DNA of 64,000 nucleotides. Source: Exiguobacterium aurantiacum (GTDB lineage Bacteria; Bacillota; Bacilli; Exiguobacteriales; Exiguobacteriaceae). The stretch lies in the NCBI RefSeq assembly GCF_001766415.1, contig NZ_MKXO01000001.1, positions 992,001 through 1,056,000 on the forward strand, written 5' to 3'. Under the pieces are notes generated by a model. The model was not told the DNA's origin and made no database searches. It worked only from the letters and a program-made list of their open reading frames with translations. Positions within the stretch are counted from its first letter, which is position 1; every line of letters begins with the position of its first letter. The position numbers and the translations under genes are program-made. Positions 9,649 through 18,383 of the stretch are shown here, in pieces.

Positions 9649-9852
9649 CTACTCCACAATCTCAAACGCCTTCACATACACGACATGATCAAGGAAAATG
9701 ATCCATTCATCCTCGAACTGGACGAAGCCGTCCGAAGCATGCCGGAACGACTGATAGATGGCTTCAAGTGCCGCATAGCGACTATCTGCCTCGACGACTT
9801 GCGTCAACACCTCATCATTGATCATGTGGAATTCGATCTCGTACGATTTCAT
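9649..9852 (-). CDS. Small hypothetical protein
   Basis: 67 residues, begins MKSYEIEFHMINDEVL and is rich in aromatic and acidic residues, with no signal peptide or membrane segment. The ATG is preceded by GGAGGAGACGAC, a good ribosome binding site. It lies nine bases upstream of pyrophosphohydrolase copy B on the same strand, so the two are probably co-transcribed. I do not recognise a family; the beta-strand/helix alternation suggests a small soluble fold. Confidence 0.65.
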   Translation of the reverse strand: MKSYEIEFHMINDEVLTQVVEADSRYAALEAIYQSFRHASDGFVQFEDEWIIFLDHVVYVKAFEIVE

Positions 9853-9922
9853 GTCGTCTCCTCCGTTTCACCCCATAATGTCTTGCCTACTCTCTTCTTT
9901 ACCCGCTCGGCATAGTCTTGTC

Positions 9923-10393
9923 TCAAAATTCATCCACCTCGTCGACTTCTGTCACGACGACACCGGTGTCCCCGACTTTCCCTAAGTCGAGCACCGTCGG
10001 CTCTTCGTAGGCCAACACATGAAACTCCTGCTCGAACGTCCGAATCACGTAATGGGAAAGCTCGCCTCGGTCCGTGTTGACCCGTTCCGTCTTCATCTGT
10101 TCGGCGGCGAACGCACTGAAGCGGGATGTCTTCAGTTTCACAATCGGATGCCTGTTCGCGAGACCATCTTCTGGCATCCCGTGCTCTTCTAGCGTCCCGA
10201 GGAAGAGCGCATACTGCTCGAAACGGATCAGAATGCGGTCGCGGTCGGCATCGTCCGTTAAAATCATCGTCGTATCCGGCGCCCCAAAAAACGTCCACTC
10301 GAGCGGATAATAGGTGACGCCCTTCATCTGAAACGACTCCGTATCGAGCACGTAGTCTTCAGTCGACATTAAAAAATCCAAATCGATTGCCAC
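9923..10393 (-). CDS. Hypothetical protein
   Basis: 156 residues, acidic, soluble, begins MAIDLDFLMSTEDYVL and ends in an acidic tail TEVDEVDEF. GGGGGAAACGTGTGGC precedes the ATG. No family is recognised. It is separated from the 67-residue gene by 70 bases on the same strand and may form an operon with it and with pyrophosphohydrolase copy B. Codon use is typical of the host, so it belongs to the native flank rather than to the dpt island. Confidence 0.65.
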   Translation of the reverse strand: MAIDLDFLMSTEDYVLDTESFQMKGVTYYPLEWTFFGAPDTTMILTDDADRDRILIRFEQYALFLGTLEEHGMPEDGLANRHPIVKLKTSRFSAFAAEQMKTERVNTDRGELSHYVIRTFEQEFHVLAYEEPTVLDLGKVGDTGVVVTEVDEVDEF

Positions 10394-10411
10394 ACGTTTC
10401 CCCCGCTTTCA

Positions 10412-10438
10412 CAAAAAGCGACGTTCACACACGTCGCT
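10412..10438 (-). terminator. Intrinsic terminator of the EcsC-like gene
   Basis: On the minus strand AGCGACGT pairs with ACGTCGCT around a six-base loop and is followed by TTTTTG. It sits 11 bases after the stop codon at 10449. Confidence 0.85.
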
Positions 10439-10448
10439 CGTCCTTTGA

Positions 10449-11276
10449 TTAGATTCCTTCTTCGCGCAAAACTGCCTCGATTTCCACAAATTCAGCCTCG
10501 ATGATGTCAAAATGCTCTCGCTTCATTTCTGCAAAGCTCTCGACTAGTTCTTCTTCTGTCATATTCACGCTGTCTTCAAGCGCATGCAGGAGACGGTTTC
10601 CCATCTTTGTCATCGAAGAGAAGGTGAGTCCTCCCGAAATGACACCTCCTGCGAGTGGGATCATCTTCGACACGCCTTTTGCGAACGTATCTTTCGTCAT
10701 CTTGAAACCAATCATCGCTGACATCTTTTTAATGATTGGAAAATATACCGTTTTCGTCAACGCTTTCTTCGGCAGTTGTTTCAAGGCCTGTTTCGACAGT
10801 TGAGCGGACAGCGCCTTAATAGTGGCTGTCGCGCCTCCGACACCGAACATGACGCCCAAGAACAAGACCAAGTCCCCGTTTACTCGATCGACGTCAAGTT
10901 CTCCATTCTCCCAAAAGTCATCGTAGCCGTATAAGTATCCTGTTTCCTGCGCCAGGCGGAGCGAAAATCCAAAAAACTGTGCCGTATCCGCAGGAATCGT
11001 CGCAGCCAGTCCGATCCCCCCAGGCAATCCCGCCGCGAAAGACGCACTCGAACTCTTCATCGTTTGGTTAGCAATATTCCGTTTCGCGATTTTTTTAATA
11101 AGCGCGAGTGGAACGTTCGCTCCAATCGGTCCTTTCTCCATAATCTCCGCCAACTGACTTGCTGGGACATGTCTACTAAAACTTTGATCTAAAAACTCTT
11201 TGCGGTCGACTTTCACCCCTGGTAGTTTCACCGCGTTCGTCATCAACACCTCAAACACTTCTGACCCGTTCGACAT
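10449..11276 (-). CDS. EcsC-like family protein
   Basis: 275 residues. The centre (about 65-110) has the glycine/alanine-rich stretch FAAGLPGGIGLAATIPADTAQ followed by LAQETGYLYGYDDFW, the pattern of the EcsC family, in which a conserved GxxGG...D segment precedes a Tyr/Gly-rich block. A second hydrophobic Gly-rich stretch (LAGGVISGGLTFSSM) lies near 205-225. The C-terminus is an acidic helix. EcsC was named from the Bacillus ecs transporter locus, but its biochemical role is unknown. There are no ecsAB genes here. It stands alone between two terminators. Family assignment is by pattern and moderately certain. Confidence 0.6.
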   Translation of the reverse strand: MSNGSEVFEVLMTNAVKLPGVKVDRKEFLDQSFSRHVPASQLAEIMEKGPIGANVPLALIKKIAKRNIANQTMKSSSASFAAGLPGGIGLAATIPADTAQFFGFSLRLAQETGYLYGYDDFWENGELDVDRVNGDLVLFLGVMFGVGGATATIKALSAQLSKQALKQLPKKALTKTVYFPIIKKMSAMIGFKMTKDTFAKGVSKMIPLAGGVISGGLTFSSMTKMGNRLLHALEDSVNMTEEELVESFAEMKREHFDIIEAEFVEIEAVLREEGI

Positions 11277-11425
11277 CGTCTACACCTCATCTTTTCATTC
11301 ACGATTAATATATGACCTTCATATATATGTCATTCCAAATTCTAGTTTTAGTATAAAGCGTTTTATGTATAAATTGTAAAAGAATTTCCTTTCACCTAGA
11401 CGTTTTATATTAAAGGTATCCGAAA

Positions 11426-11457
11426 TCAAAAAAATAGAGTGCCCTGTAGGACACTCC
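11426..11457 (-). terminator. Terminator of the mutS2/yshE operon
   Basis: On the minus strand GAGTGTCC-TACA-GGGCACTC (one G-U pair) is followed by TATTTTTTT. It ends the operon that runs from zapA to the 28-codon ORF. The rest of 11277-11425 is AT-rich and probably holds the promoter of the EcsC-like gene; no gene is seen there. Confidence 0.85.
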
Positions 11458-11467
11458 ACTCCTTCAC

Positions 11468-11554
11468 TCAATAAAAGACAAACCACAGCACCGCTGCCAC
11501 TAAAAACAGCCCGGCCCCGATAAAGAGGATCTTTGCCAATCGTTCGTATACCAT
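11468..11554 (-). CDS. 28-residue single-pass membrane peptide
   Basis: The ATG (11552-11554) is six bases after an AGGTGA ribosome binding site that lies inside the end of the preceding gene. The peptide starts MVYERLAKILFIGAGLF and continues as one hydrophobic helix ending WFVFY, i.e. a short charged N-terminus and one membrane span. It begins four bases after the stop of the DUF350 gene and is followed by the operon terminator, so it is positioned as the last cistron. Translational coupling with the DUF350 membrane protein suggests a small partner subunit. No family is recognised. Confidence 0.6.
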   Translation of the reverse strand: MVYERLAKILFIGAGLFLVAAVLWFVFY

Positions 11555-11558
11555 GTCT

Positions 11559-11975
11559 TCACCTCACCAACGCCGCGCCGACGACGAGCGAGACCCCGAT
11601 CGAGAGCATGAACGCGAGCAATCCGACCGCGATGTTGCCTTTCCCGATCTCCTCGTTCACTTTGAGCGACGGCGTCAAAAATTCAAACAACCAATACGTG
11701 ACGAGCAGTAAGAAGAAGCCGAAGCTCCCTCCGACCAACACGTCGACCATCCGCTCGTGATGGCTCTCGACGACACGGAAGATGTTGGCCAGGCCGACGA
11801 CCTTGCCCCCGGTCGCGAGCGCGACGGCGATATTCCCTTTTTGAACCTCGCGCCAGTTACTGTACGGCGTCGTCATCTCGAAGATGGCGAGCCCGACGAC
11901 GATCATCAGACCGGCAATCGAGTACAATCCGAGCGACTCGAGCATCACGCCAAACGTTACGTTCCCCATCATCAT
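11559..11975 (-). CDS. yshE: DUF350 membrane protein (YshE-like)
   Basis: 138 residues with four hydrophobic segments arranged as two repeats. Each repeat contains a KGNIAVAL-type motif (QKGNIAVALATGG and GKGNIAVGLLAFM), the hallmark of DUF350, which appears to be an internally duplicated two-span unit. Function is unknown. In Bacillus subtilis yshE also lies directly downstream of mutS2 (yshD), matching the layout here; the spacing to mutS2 is seven bases. The 28-residue peptide gene follows. Confidence 0.8.
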   Translation of the reverse strand: MMMGNVTFGVMLESLGLYSIAGLMIVVGLAIFEMTTPYSNWREVQKGNIAVALATGGKVVGLANIFRVVESHHERMVDVLVGGSFGFFLLLVTYWLFEFLTPSLKVNEEIGKGNIAVGLLAFMLSIGVSLVVGAALVR

Positions 11976-11982
11976 GCGTCCC

Positions 11983-14337
11983 TCACTTCAATTCGACGAC
12001 CGTGACCCCGAGTCCACCTTCACCCATACCACCCGGGCGCTGACTCTTCACGTGACGATGTCCTTTCAAATACTCTTGCGTCGCTTGTCGCATCGCGCCC
12101 GTACCGAGCCCGTGGATGATGCGGACGTTGTCGTATCCGGACACGAGCGCCTCGTCGATATATTTGTCTAGGCGCGAGAGTCCTTCTTCGACCCGGACGC
12201 CGCGAAGATCGAGCTCCGACTTCGTCGAGCTCTGGCGCTTCAGCGAGCTGCCTTTCGACTGGAGCGCTTGTTCTTTCGAGGGTCCGACTTTTTGAAGGTC
12301 GTCCGCTTTGACGTTCACTTTCATGATCCCGACTTGGACGTTGTACTCGTTGTCGTTGATCTGGTTCACGATATACCCTTTTTGGTTGAACGTCGTCACT
12401 TTCACTTCTTCGCCTTTACTGAACGTACGTTTTTGTTGCGCTTTTTGTTTCACTTTTTGGATCTTTTTATCTTGGAGCGTCGGTTTCGCCGATTCGAGCT
12501 GTTTCTTCGCGGCGATGATTTCGTGCTCTTTGACGATGCCTTGCTCACGCAGCTTCTTCAACCGGTCGATGACTTCGTTCGCTTCCCGCTTCGCCTTCTC
12601 GACGGCCTTCTCGGCACGAGCCTCGGCCTCGCCGTACATCGTGTCGCGTTCGGTCTCGAATTCACTCATCTTCGCCTCGAACGCCGCTTGCTCTTGTTCG
12701 AAGTCGTGACGTTTCACGATCAGTTCTTGCTCGAGCTGCTCGGCGCGTTGTTTCGCCGACTCGAGCTCGTTGATCATCGATTCGACCGACTCGGCGTCGG
12801 TGCCGACGTGGCTCCGTGCCTTATCGATCACTTGTTCGGACAGACCGAGGCGTCGGCTGATCTCGAACGCGTTCGAGCGTCCCGGCACACCGATCAACAA
12901 ACGATACGTCGGGCTGAGCGACTCGATATCGAACTCCATCGAGGCGTTGACGACACCTTCTCGGTTATAGGCATACGCCTTCAACTCGGAATAGTGGGTC
13001 GTCGCCGCGACGCGGGCCCCGCGCCGCTTCACTTCATCAAGAATCGCGATGGCGAGCGCGGCCCCTTCTTGCGGGTCGGTCCCGGCACCGAGCTCATCGA
13101 ATAGGACGAGCGACATGAAGTCGACCTTGTCGAGCATGCTGACGATGTTCGTCATGTGCGAGCTGAACGTCGACAAGCTCTGCTCGATCGACTGCTCGTC
13201 ACCGATGTCGGCGTAGACGGCGTCGAACACCGAGAGCTCTGTACCGAACTCGGCCGGGACATAGAGCCCTGACTGGACCATCAGTTGCAGTAACCCGATC
13301 GTCTTGAGCGTGACCGTCTTACCACCCGTGTTCGGTCCGGTGATGACGAGCGACGTGAAGTCTTCCCCGAGCTCGACCGTGATCGGGACGACCTCGTCTT
13401 GCGGGATGAACGGATGACGCGCCTGCTTCAGTTTGATCTCGCGGGCGTCGTTCAACTTCGGTTCCGTCGCTTTCAGTTGATGACCGTACGCGACTTTCGC
13501 GAACACGAAGTCGAGTTCGGCCAAGACGTCGAGGTTCGTCACGACGGAATCGGCTACGCCGCCGACGAGATTTGACAGTTCGGTCAAGATGCGGTCGATC
13601 TCCGAGCGTTCTTTCAAGCGGACTTCTTGGATCTCATTGTTGATCGAGACGATCGCTTGCGGCTCGATGAAGAGCGTCTGCCCTGACGCCGACTGGTCGT
13701 GGACGATCCCGCCGAACGCTTGGCGATACTCTTGCTTGACCGGGACGACGAAGCGGTCGTTCCGGATCGTGACGATCGCGTCTGAGAGCATCTTGGCGTT
13801 GTTGCGGAGGATGTTGTCGATCCGCGAGCGGACACTGCCTTCGTAACTGCGGAGTTGCGTCCGCAGACCGCGCAGTTGCGAGCTCGCCGAATCTTGGACC
13901 GTACCTTGGTCGTCGATGGCGTGACGGATCGATTGCTCGACCTCGATCAGCTTCGTCAAGCGCTCGGCATATTCGTCGAGGCGCGGGATTTGGATGTCTT
14001 CGTTGTCCTCGTGCAACTTCTCAAAAAAGTTCTTCACTTGGCGGCCGCTGTACATGACGGCGGCGACGGCGAGCAGTTCGCTCGTCGAGAGCACCGAGCC
14101 GATGGCGGCCCGTTTCACTTCGGCGCGGACGTCTGAGAGCCCGCCGAGCGGCAAACGGTCCCGGAGCCGGACGACCTCGGTCGCCTCGCGCGTGACGTTC
14201 AAGTTGGCGAGTACCCGGTCGTACGAGTAGTCAGGCTGCATGTTGAGCGCCCGGTTTTTCCCGAGCGAGCTGGCCGCATGCACGGCGAGCTGTTGACGTA
14301 ACTTTTCATATTCTAATACGCGTAACGCGTGATCCAT
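11983..14337 (-). CDS. mutS2: Endonuclease MutS2
   Basis: 784 residues. The N-terminal clamp/coiled-coil part is followed by an ABC-type ATPase with Walker A TGPNTGGKT near residue 330, Walker B LVLFDELGAGTDPQEG and the H-loop ATTHYSELK. A long coiled coil (about 515-640) and a KOW-like segment follow, then a C-terminal Smr nuclease domain (LDLRGVRVEEGL ... IIHGLGTGAMR, about 715-784). MutS2 lacks the mismatch-recognition domain of MutS; in Gram-positives it limits recombination and has been implicated in ribosome collision rescue. The ATG directly abuts the polX stop, indicating coupling. Confidence 0.95.
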   Translation of the reverse strand: MDHALRVLEYEKLRQQLAVHAASSLGKNRALNMQPDYSYDRVLANLNVTREATEVVRLRDRLPLGGLSDVRAEVKRAAIGSVLSTSELLAVAAVMYSGRQVKNFFEKLHEDNEDIQIPRLDEYAERLTKLIEVEQSIRHAIDDQGTVQDSASSQLRGLRTQLRSYEGSVRSRIDNILRNNAKMLSDAIVTIRNDRFVVPVKQEYRQAFGGIVHDQSASGQTLFIEPQAIVSINNEIQEVRLKERSEIDRILTELSNLVGGVADSVVTNLDVLAELDFVFAKVAYGHQLKATEPKLNDAREIKLKQARHPFIPQDEVVPITVELGEDFTSLVITGPNTGGKTVTLKTIGLLQLMVQSGLYVPAEFGTELSVFDAVYADIGDEQSIEQSLSTFSSHMTNIVSMLDKVDFMSLVLFDELGAGTDPQEGAALAIAILDEVKRRGARVAATTHYSELKAYAYNREGVVNASMEFDIESLSPTYRLLIGVPGRSNAFEISRRLGLSEQVIDKARSHVGTDAESVESMINELESAKQRAEQLEQELIVKRHDFEQEQAAFEAKMSEFETERDTMYGEAEARAEKAVEKAKREANEVIDRLKKLREQGIVKEHEIIAAKKQLESAKPTLQDKKIQKVKQKAQQKRTFSKGEEVKVTTFNQKGYIVNQINDNEYNVQVGIMKVNVKADDLQKVGPSKEQALQSKGSSLKRQSSTKSELDLRGVRVEEGLSRLDKYIDEALVSGYDNVRIIHGLGTGAMRQATQEYLKGHRHVKSQRPGGMGEGGLGVTVVELK

Positions 14338-16047
14338 CTAGCATGTTCCTTTCTGTCGCTTCGCGTCGAAGAACGCTGTCGCTTCTTCGAACGTGAGGCA
14401 GTTAATAATGTCTGACGGTTCGAGATAGGCTTTTCTTGCGTGCAAGACGCCGAGTGCCATATCTTCCATCATATCAGGGTGGTGGGTGTCGGTGTTGACC
14501 ATCAGTTTGACACCCGCCGCCTTCGCTTTCTTCAGCGTCGAGGCGGTCAAATCGAGACGGTTCGGGTTGGCGTTCAGTTCGAGCGCCGTCCCTGTCTCTT
14601 TCGCGAGGGCGATCAAGCGCTCCTCGTCGATCGGGTAGCCGTCACGACGTCCGATCAAGCGTCCGGTCGGATGGGCGATGACGTTGACGTAAGGCGAACG
14701 GCAGGCGTTCTCGAGCCGCGCCATGATCTCGTCGACACCTTGATCCATCTTCGAATGGATCGAGGCGACGACGTAGTCAAGCGTCGCTAAAAACTCAGGC
14801 TCGTAGTCGAGCGTCCCGTCTGGGCGGATGTCCATCTCGACACCGCGCAAGACGTGCATATCGTGTTTTTTCGCCGCGGCAAGGATCTCTTCCCCTTGCG
14901 CTTCTAATCGTTCCTCGGTCAACCCATTGACGAACGACATGTACTTGCCGTGGTCGGTGATGGCGATCCACTCGTAACCTCGCGCTTTCATCGCGGCGAC
15001 GAGCTCATCGACCGTCAGCTTTCCGTCTGACCAGACCGTGTGCATATGCGCGTCGGCCTTGATATCGTCGAGCGTGACGAGCTTCGAGATGTCGTGCTCG
15101 AACTCAAGATTCCCTGCCCGTAGCTCCGGCGGGATGAACGGGAGGCCGTAGCGTTCGAACAGCTCCGCTTCCGTCTCCGGCTGCCACAGGCCGTCCGCGG
15201 TCTCGACCCCGTACTCGGAGATCGACTCACCCTTAGCTTTCGCGAGTTGGCGCATGCGGACGTTATGGTCTTTTGAGCCGGTGAAGTGATGGAGCGTCGC
15301 CGCGAAAGCACCGGGCTCGACCATCCGGAAGTCGACCGACACCATCTCCTCGCGCTCTAAGACGAGCGACACTTTCGTCTCACCGGCTGCGATGACTTCA
15401 TTGACGAACGGGAGCGCGAGCAGTTTGTCGCGCAAAGCGACAGGCTCCTCGGTCGCGATGATGAAGTCCAAGTCTTTGCACGTCTCCTCGGCCCGGCGGA
15501 AACTGCCCCCTACCGAATGCCGGAGGACGAGCGACTCGCCTTCTAACACCGTATTGATCTCTTCTACGACCGGGCGCATCATCGCGTACGACAGGCGTTC
15601 CGGACGGGATTCCAAGTTCCGTGCTGCTGCGAGCAACTTCTCGACGCTCTTCGTGCCGAAACGCGGCAATTCTGATGCCGTGCCGTCTTCCAATACACGG
15701 ATGAGCGACTCGAGGTCGACGACGCCGACCTCTCTTAGCTGGGCCAGTTTCTTGCCGCCGAGTCCTTGGATTTTGAGCAGCTTCATCAAGCCGTACGGAA
15801 TCTCTTCTTGGAGCGACTCGAGCACCTCGCTCCGTCCCGTCTGGCGCCACTCGTCAAGTACGGCCGCCGTTCCTTTACCGATACCTGAGATCGTCGTCAA
15901 GTCATCAATGTCGTCGAGTTCGAGCTCGGTGTTCTCGAGCGCCGTCGCCGCTTTACGAAACGCGTTGATTTTGAACGGGTTCTCACCCTTGATCTCCATA
16001 TATTGCGCGATTTTCTCTAACAGCATCATCGCCTCAACTTTATTCAT
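14338..16047 (-). CDS. polX: DNA polymerase/3'-5' exonuclease PolX
   Basis: 569 residues from ATG 16047, chosen because AGGGGGA lies seven bases upstream; an in-frame ATG at 16086 lacks a site. Helix-hairpin-helix motifs (ISGIGKGTAAVL, IQGLGGKKLAQL) come first, then the polymerase X palm with the metal-binding pair in KDLDFII (about 190) and the third Asp in VDFRMV. A C-terminal PHP domain follows (ADAHMHTVWSDG, about 330, and further His/Asp residues), which gives Mn-dependent 3'-5' exonuclease activity. It fills short gaps in base excision repair. It forms an operon with cvpA upstream and mutS2 downstream, as in Bacillus (yshC). Confidence 0.95.
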   Translation of the reverse strand: MNKVEAMMLLEKIAQYMEIKGENPFKINAFRKAATALENTELELDDIDDLTTISGIGKGTAAVLDEWRQTGRSEVLESLQEEIPYGLMKLLKIQGLGGKKLAQLREVGVVDLESLIRVLEDGTASELPRFGTKSVEKLLAAARNLESRPERLSYAMMRPVVEEINTVLEGESLVLRHSVGGSFRRAEETCKDLDFIIATEEPVALRDKLLALPFVNEVIAAGETKVSLVLEREEMVSVDFRMVEPGAFAATLHHFTGSKDHNVRMRQLAKAKGESISEYGVETADGLWQPETEAELFERYGLPFIPPELRAGNLEFEHDISKLVTLDDIKADAHMHTVWSDGKLTVDELVAAMKARGYEWIAITDHGKYMSFVNGLTEERLEAQGEEILAAAKKHDMHVLRGVEMDIRPDGTLDYEPEFLATLDYVVASIHSKMDQGVDEIMARLENACRSPYVNVIAHPTGRLIGRRDGYPIDEERLIALAKETGTALELNANPNRLDLTASTLKKAKAAGVKLMVNTDTHHPDMMEDMALGVLHARKAYLEPSDIINCLTFEEATAFFDAKRQKGTC

Positions 16048-16116
16048 CGTATTTCCCCCTTTTTCATACAGAAAAGACCGAGACACAAGCGCTTGCTTGC
16101 ATTCCGGCCTGTCGTG

Positions 16117-16653
16117 TCACAGCATCTTATTCGAGAACCAGTCAGATAGGTATGGCGTATCCTGGATGATGAACGTCGCGAGCGACGAGTTGTCGACCGC
16201 ATTTTGGACGCCCGCCATCGGGACGAACGCAATCACCCAAAGGATGAAGAACGTGATGACGTATGACTCGAAGAATCCGAGCACGGCACCGATGATGCCT
16301 TTCAATTGGCGCAAGATCGGCAAGTCCGTCAAGAAGTCGAGCATCGACAAGATGAGATGCAAGACGAGCTTCGTGATCAGGAACAAGATGACGAACCAAA
16401 AAACGTTATAGAATGTCATCTCGATGCCTGACAGTGAGTTCAAGTCGAGCACACCGCCCGGTAGCGTCCCGTCAAGTTGTGACGGATATGGGATCCAAAG
16501 CTTGAACGCTTCGGCGAGATCCCGGTAATAGGCGTTGGCGACAAAGAAACTGATGATGAGCGCGACCCAATGGCCGAGCTGGAGGATCGCTCCACGGCGG
16601 AAGCCGTTAATGATCCCGATAAACAAGAAAAACAGTATAAGTAGAGTAACCAT
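16117..16653 (-). CDS. CvpA family membrane protein
   Basis: 178 residues with four to five membrane segments. It begins MVTLLILFFLFIGIINGFRRG, the CvpA signature (short span, then GFRRG), and has a long extracytoplasmic loop around 55-75 containing the DLNSLSGIEMTF segment. CvpA was first linked to colicin V production in E. coli; the Bacillus homologue YshB sits in the same zapA-cvpA-polX-mutS2 order and its role is unresolved. The start follows the zapA stop by eight bases. Confidence 0.88.
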   Translation of the reverse strand: MVTLLILFFLFIGIINGFRRGAILQLGHWVALIISFFVANAYYRDLAEAFKLWIPYPSQLDGTLPGGVLDLNSLSGIEMTFYNVFWFVILFLITKLVLHLILSMLDFLTDLPILRQLKGIIGAVLGFFESYVITFFILWVIAFVPMAGVQNAVDNSSLATFIIQDTPYLSDWFSNKML

Positions 16654-16661
16654 GGATTGAT

Positions 16662-16883
16662 TTATTCTCCCGTATTTCGTTTAATTTTGACGTGATCGCT
16701 CGCAATTTGGATGGCGGCGAGGACCGCTGCCTGACGAGCGTCTAGCTGAGGGGACTGTTCACGAATCTCGCGGATCTTACTATCGACGAGAAAGCCCACT
16801 TCCCTCACATGATCGGCTGACTCCTCGCTAACAATCGTATAGTCTTGCCCCGCAATGTGAATCGTTGTTCGTTGTACCTGCAC
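16662..16883 (-). CDS. zapA: Cell division protein ZapA
   Basis: 73 residues. The N-terminal TTIHIAGQDYTIVSEESADH is the ZapA strand-loop motif, followed by a long helix (VREVGFLVDSKIREI ... AVLAAIQIASDHVKIK) that forms the antiparallel tetramer. ZapA binds and bundles FtsZ at the division ring. GGAGGGGTGACACG precedes the start. It is the first gene of the division/repair operon. A possible -10 TATGAT lies about 30 bases upstream, but its -35 is poor. Confidence 0.9.
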   Translation of the reverse strand: MQVQRTTIHIAGQDYTIVSEESADHVREVGFLVDSKIREIREQSPQLDARQAAVLAAIQIASDHVKIKRNTGE

Positions 16884-17102
16884 GTGTCACCCCTCCTTTA
16901 CGTCTGTTCCAAATTAATCATAACATCGTTTGTATATTAGGAAAAGGAGAAGACCCCTTCCTTTTTCCCACTAACATTTTGTGATACCCTGTTCAGAAGT
17001 TGTCAAACGTCAATCTTCACTAAAATTCGAAGATAGGCTGGCAACACGCAGGGAAATGTGCGAAAATAGCAACAATTCAAACATTTAGAAAGGATGATTT
17101 AT

Positions 17103-18308
17103 TTGAAATTAAGGATTGGTCTTCTAGGCCGCATCATCATCGCTATCGCTTTCGGGATATTAGTCGGTAGCATCGTACCAGAAAGCCAGAACTGGATTGT
17201 ACGGACGTTCGTCACGTTCAACACGGTCTTCGGACAATTCTTAGGCTTCGCCATCCCGCTCATCATTCTCGCCTTCATCATTCCAGGTATCGGGGAACTT
17301 GGAAAAGGCGCCGGGAAACTAGTCGGCTTGACGGCCGCGATTGCTTACGTATCGACGATCGTCGCCGGTACACTCGCCTACTTCGCGACGAGCAACCTGT
17401 TCCCGCAGATCTTAGCACGCAGCACGGCATCAGCTGAAAACCCAGAAGAAGCACTCTTGAAAGGTTTCATGGAGTTTGAGATTCCACCGGTATTCGGTGT
17501 CATGACGGCGCTCATTCTCGCGTTCGTCATCGGGATCGGGATCGCCGCGATCGAGAGCAAACGCTCACTCGACCTCGCCATGGACTTCCGCGATATTATC
17601 GAACTACTCATTAGTAAAGTCATCATTCCATTTTTGCCGATCCACATCGCCGGAATTTTCATGAACATGACGTACGCCGGTCAAGTCGCCGAAATTTTGT
17701 CGGTGTTCTCGCTCGTATTCGTCACGATCATCGTCCTTCACGCGACGATGCTCATGATTCAATATTCAATCGCAGGCGGGCTCAATAAAGAGAATCCGTT
17801 CAAACTGCTCAAGACGATGATGCCGGCTTATTTCACAGCCATCGGCACACAGTCGTCAGCCGCGACGATCCCGGTCACGCTTCGTCAGGCAAAATTGAAC
17901 AACGTCGATGAAGGCGTCGCCAACTTCGTCGTCCCGCTCTGCGCGACGATCCACTTATCAGGCTCGACGATCACGCTCACATCGGTCGGTGTCGCCCTCA
18001 TGTACTTGAACGGCATGCCGATGTCATACGCGATCGTCCTCCCGTTCATCCTCGCCCTCGGCGTGACGATGATTGCGGCGCCAGGTGTTCCTGGTGGGGC
18101 CGTCATGGCATCACTCGGATTGTTCGGGTCGATCCTCGGATTCGATGCGACGATGCAAAGCCTCGTCATCGCGCTATACTTGGCGCAAGACAGCTTCGGT
18201 ACGGCGACGAACGTCACAGGTGACGGCGCCATCGCCAAAATCGTCCATTACTTCAAACGCAACACGAACTTGCTCGACGACGCGAAAGCGCGCGAAGACA
18301 TCGCTTAA
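17103..18308 (+). CDS. Dicarboxylate/amino acid:cation symporter (DAACS family)
   Basis: 401 residues from TTG 17103. The in-frame ATG at 17094 overlaps the ribosome binding site (AGAAAGGA), so the TTG nine bases after it is the credible start. It has about eight membrane segments and two re-entrant regions; the motif IGTQSSAATIPVTLR corresponds to the serine-rich TSSSAATLP hairpin, and QDSFGTATNVTGDG to the substrate/Na-binding helix of the GltPh fold. It imports acidic amino acids or C4-dicarboxylates with Na+ or H+; the exact substrate is not decidable. It is a single gene with its own terminator. The 219-base spacer before it holds only weak promoter-like sequence. Confidence 0.88.
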   Translation: MKLRIGLLGRIIIAIAFGILVGSIVPESQNWIVRTFVTFNTVFGQFLGFAIPLIILAFIIPGIGELGKGAGKLVGLTAAIAYVSTIVAGTLAYFATSNLFPQILARSTASAENPEEALLKGFMEFEIPPVFGVMTALILAFVIGIGIAAIESKRSLDLAMDFRDIIELLISKVIIPFLPIHIAGIFMNMTYAGQVAEILSVFSLVFVTIIVLHATMLMIQYSIAGGLNKENPFKLLKTMMPAYFTAIGTQSSAATIPVTLRQAKLNNVDEGVANFVVPLCATIHLSGSTITLTSVGVALMYLNGMPMSYAIVLPFILALGVTMIAAPGVPGGAVMASLGLFGSILGFDATMQSLVIALYLAQDSFGTATNVTGDGAIAKIVHYFKRNTNLLDDAKAREDIA

Positions 18309-18325
18309 CGAGTTACGAGCTAGAC

Positions 18326-18356
18326 AACGGGCAGGCCTCACGGTTTGCCCGTTTTT
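18326..18356 (+). terminator. Terminator after the DAACS symporter
   Basis: AACGGGCA pairs with TGCCCGTT across an 11-base loop and is followed by TTTTT. The downstream acetyltransferase starts 28 bases further. Confidence 0.88.
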
Positions 18357-18383
18357 CATACATATACAGAAAGGGTGTCGACT

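Noticed and set aside
12268-13104. Long plus-strand ORF antisense to mutS2
   Set aside because: Shadow of codon bias in a GC-rich gene; repetitive Arg/Phe/Leu composition, no start site.
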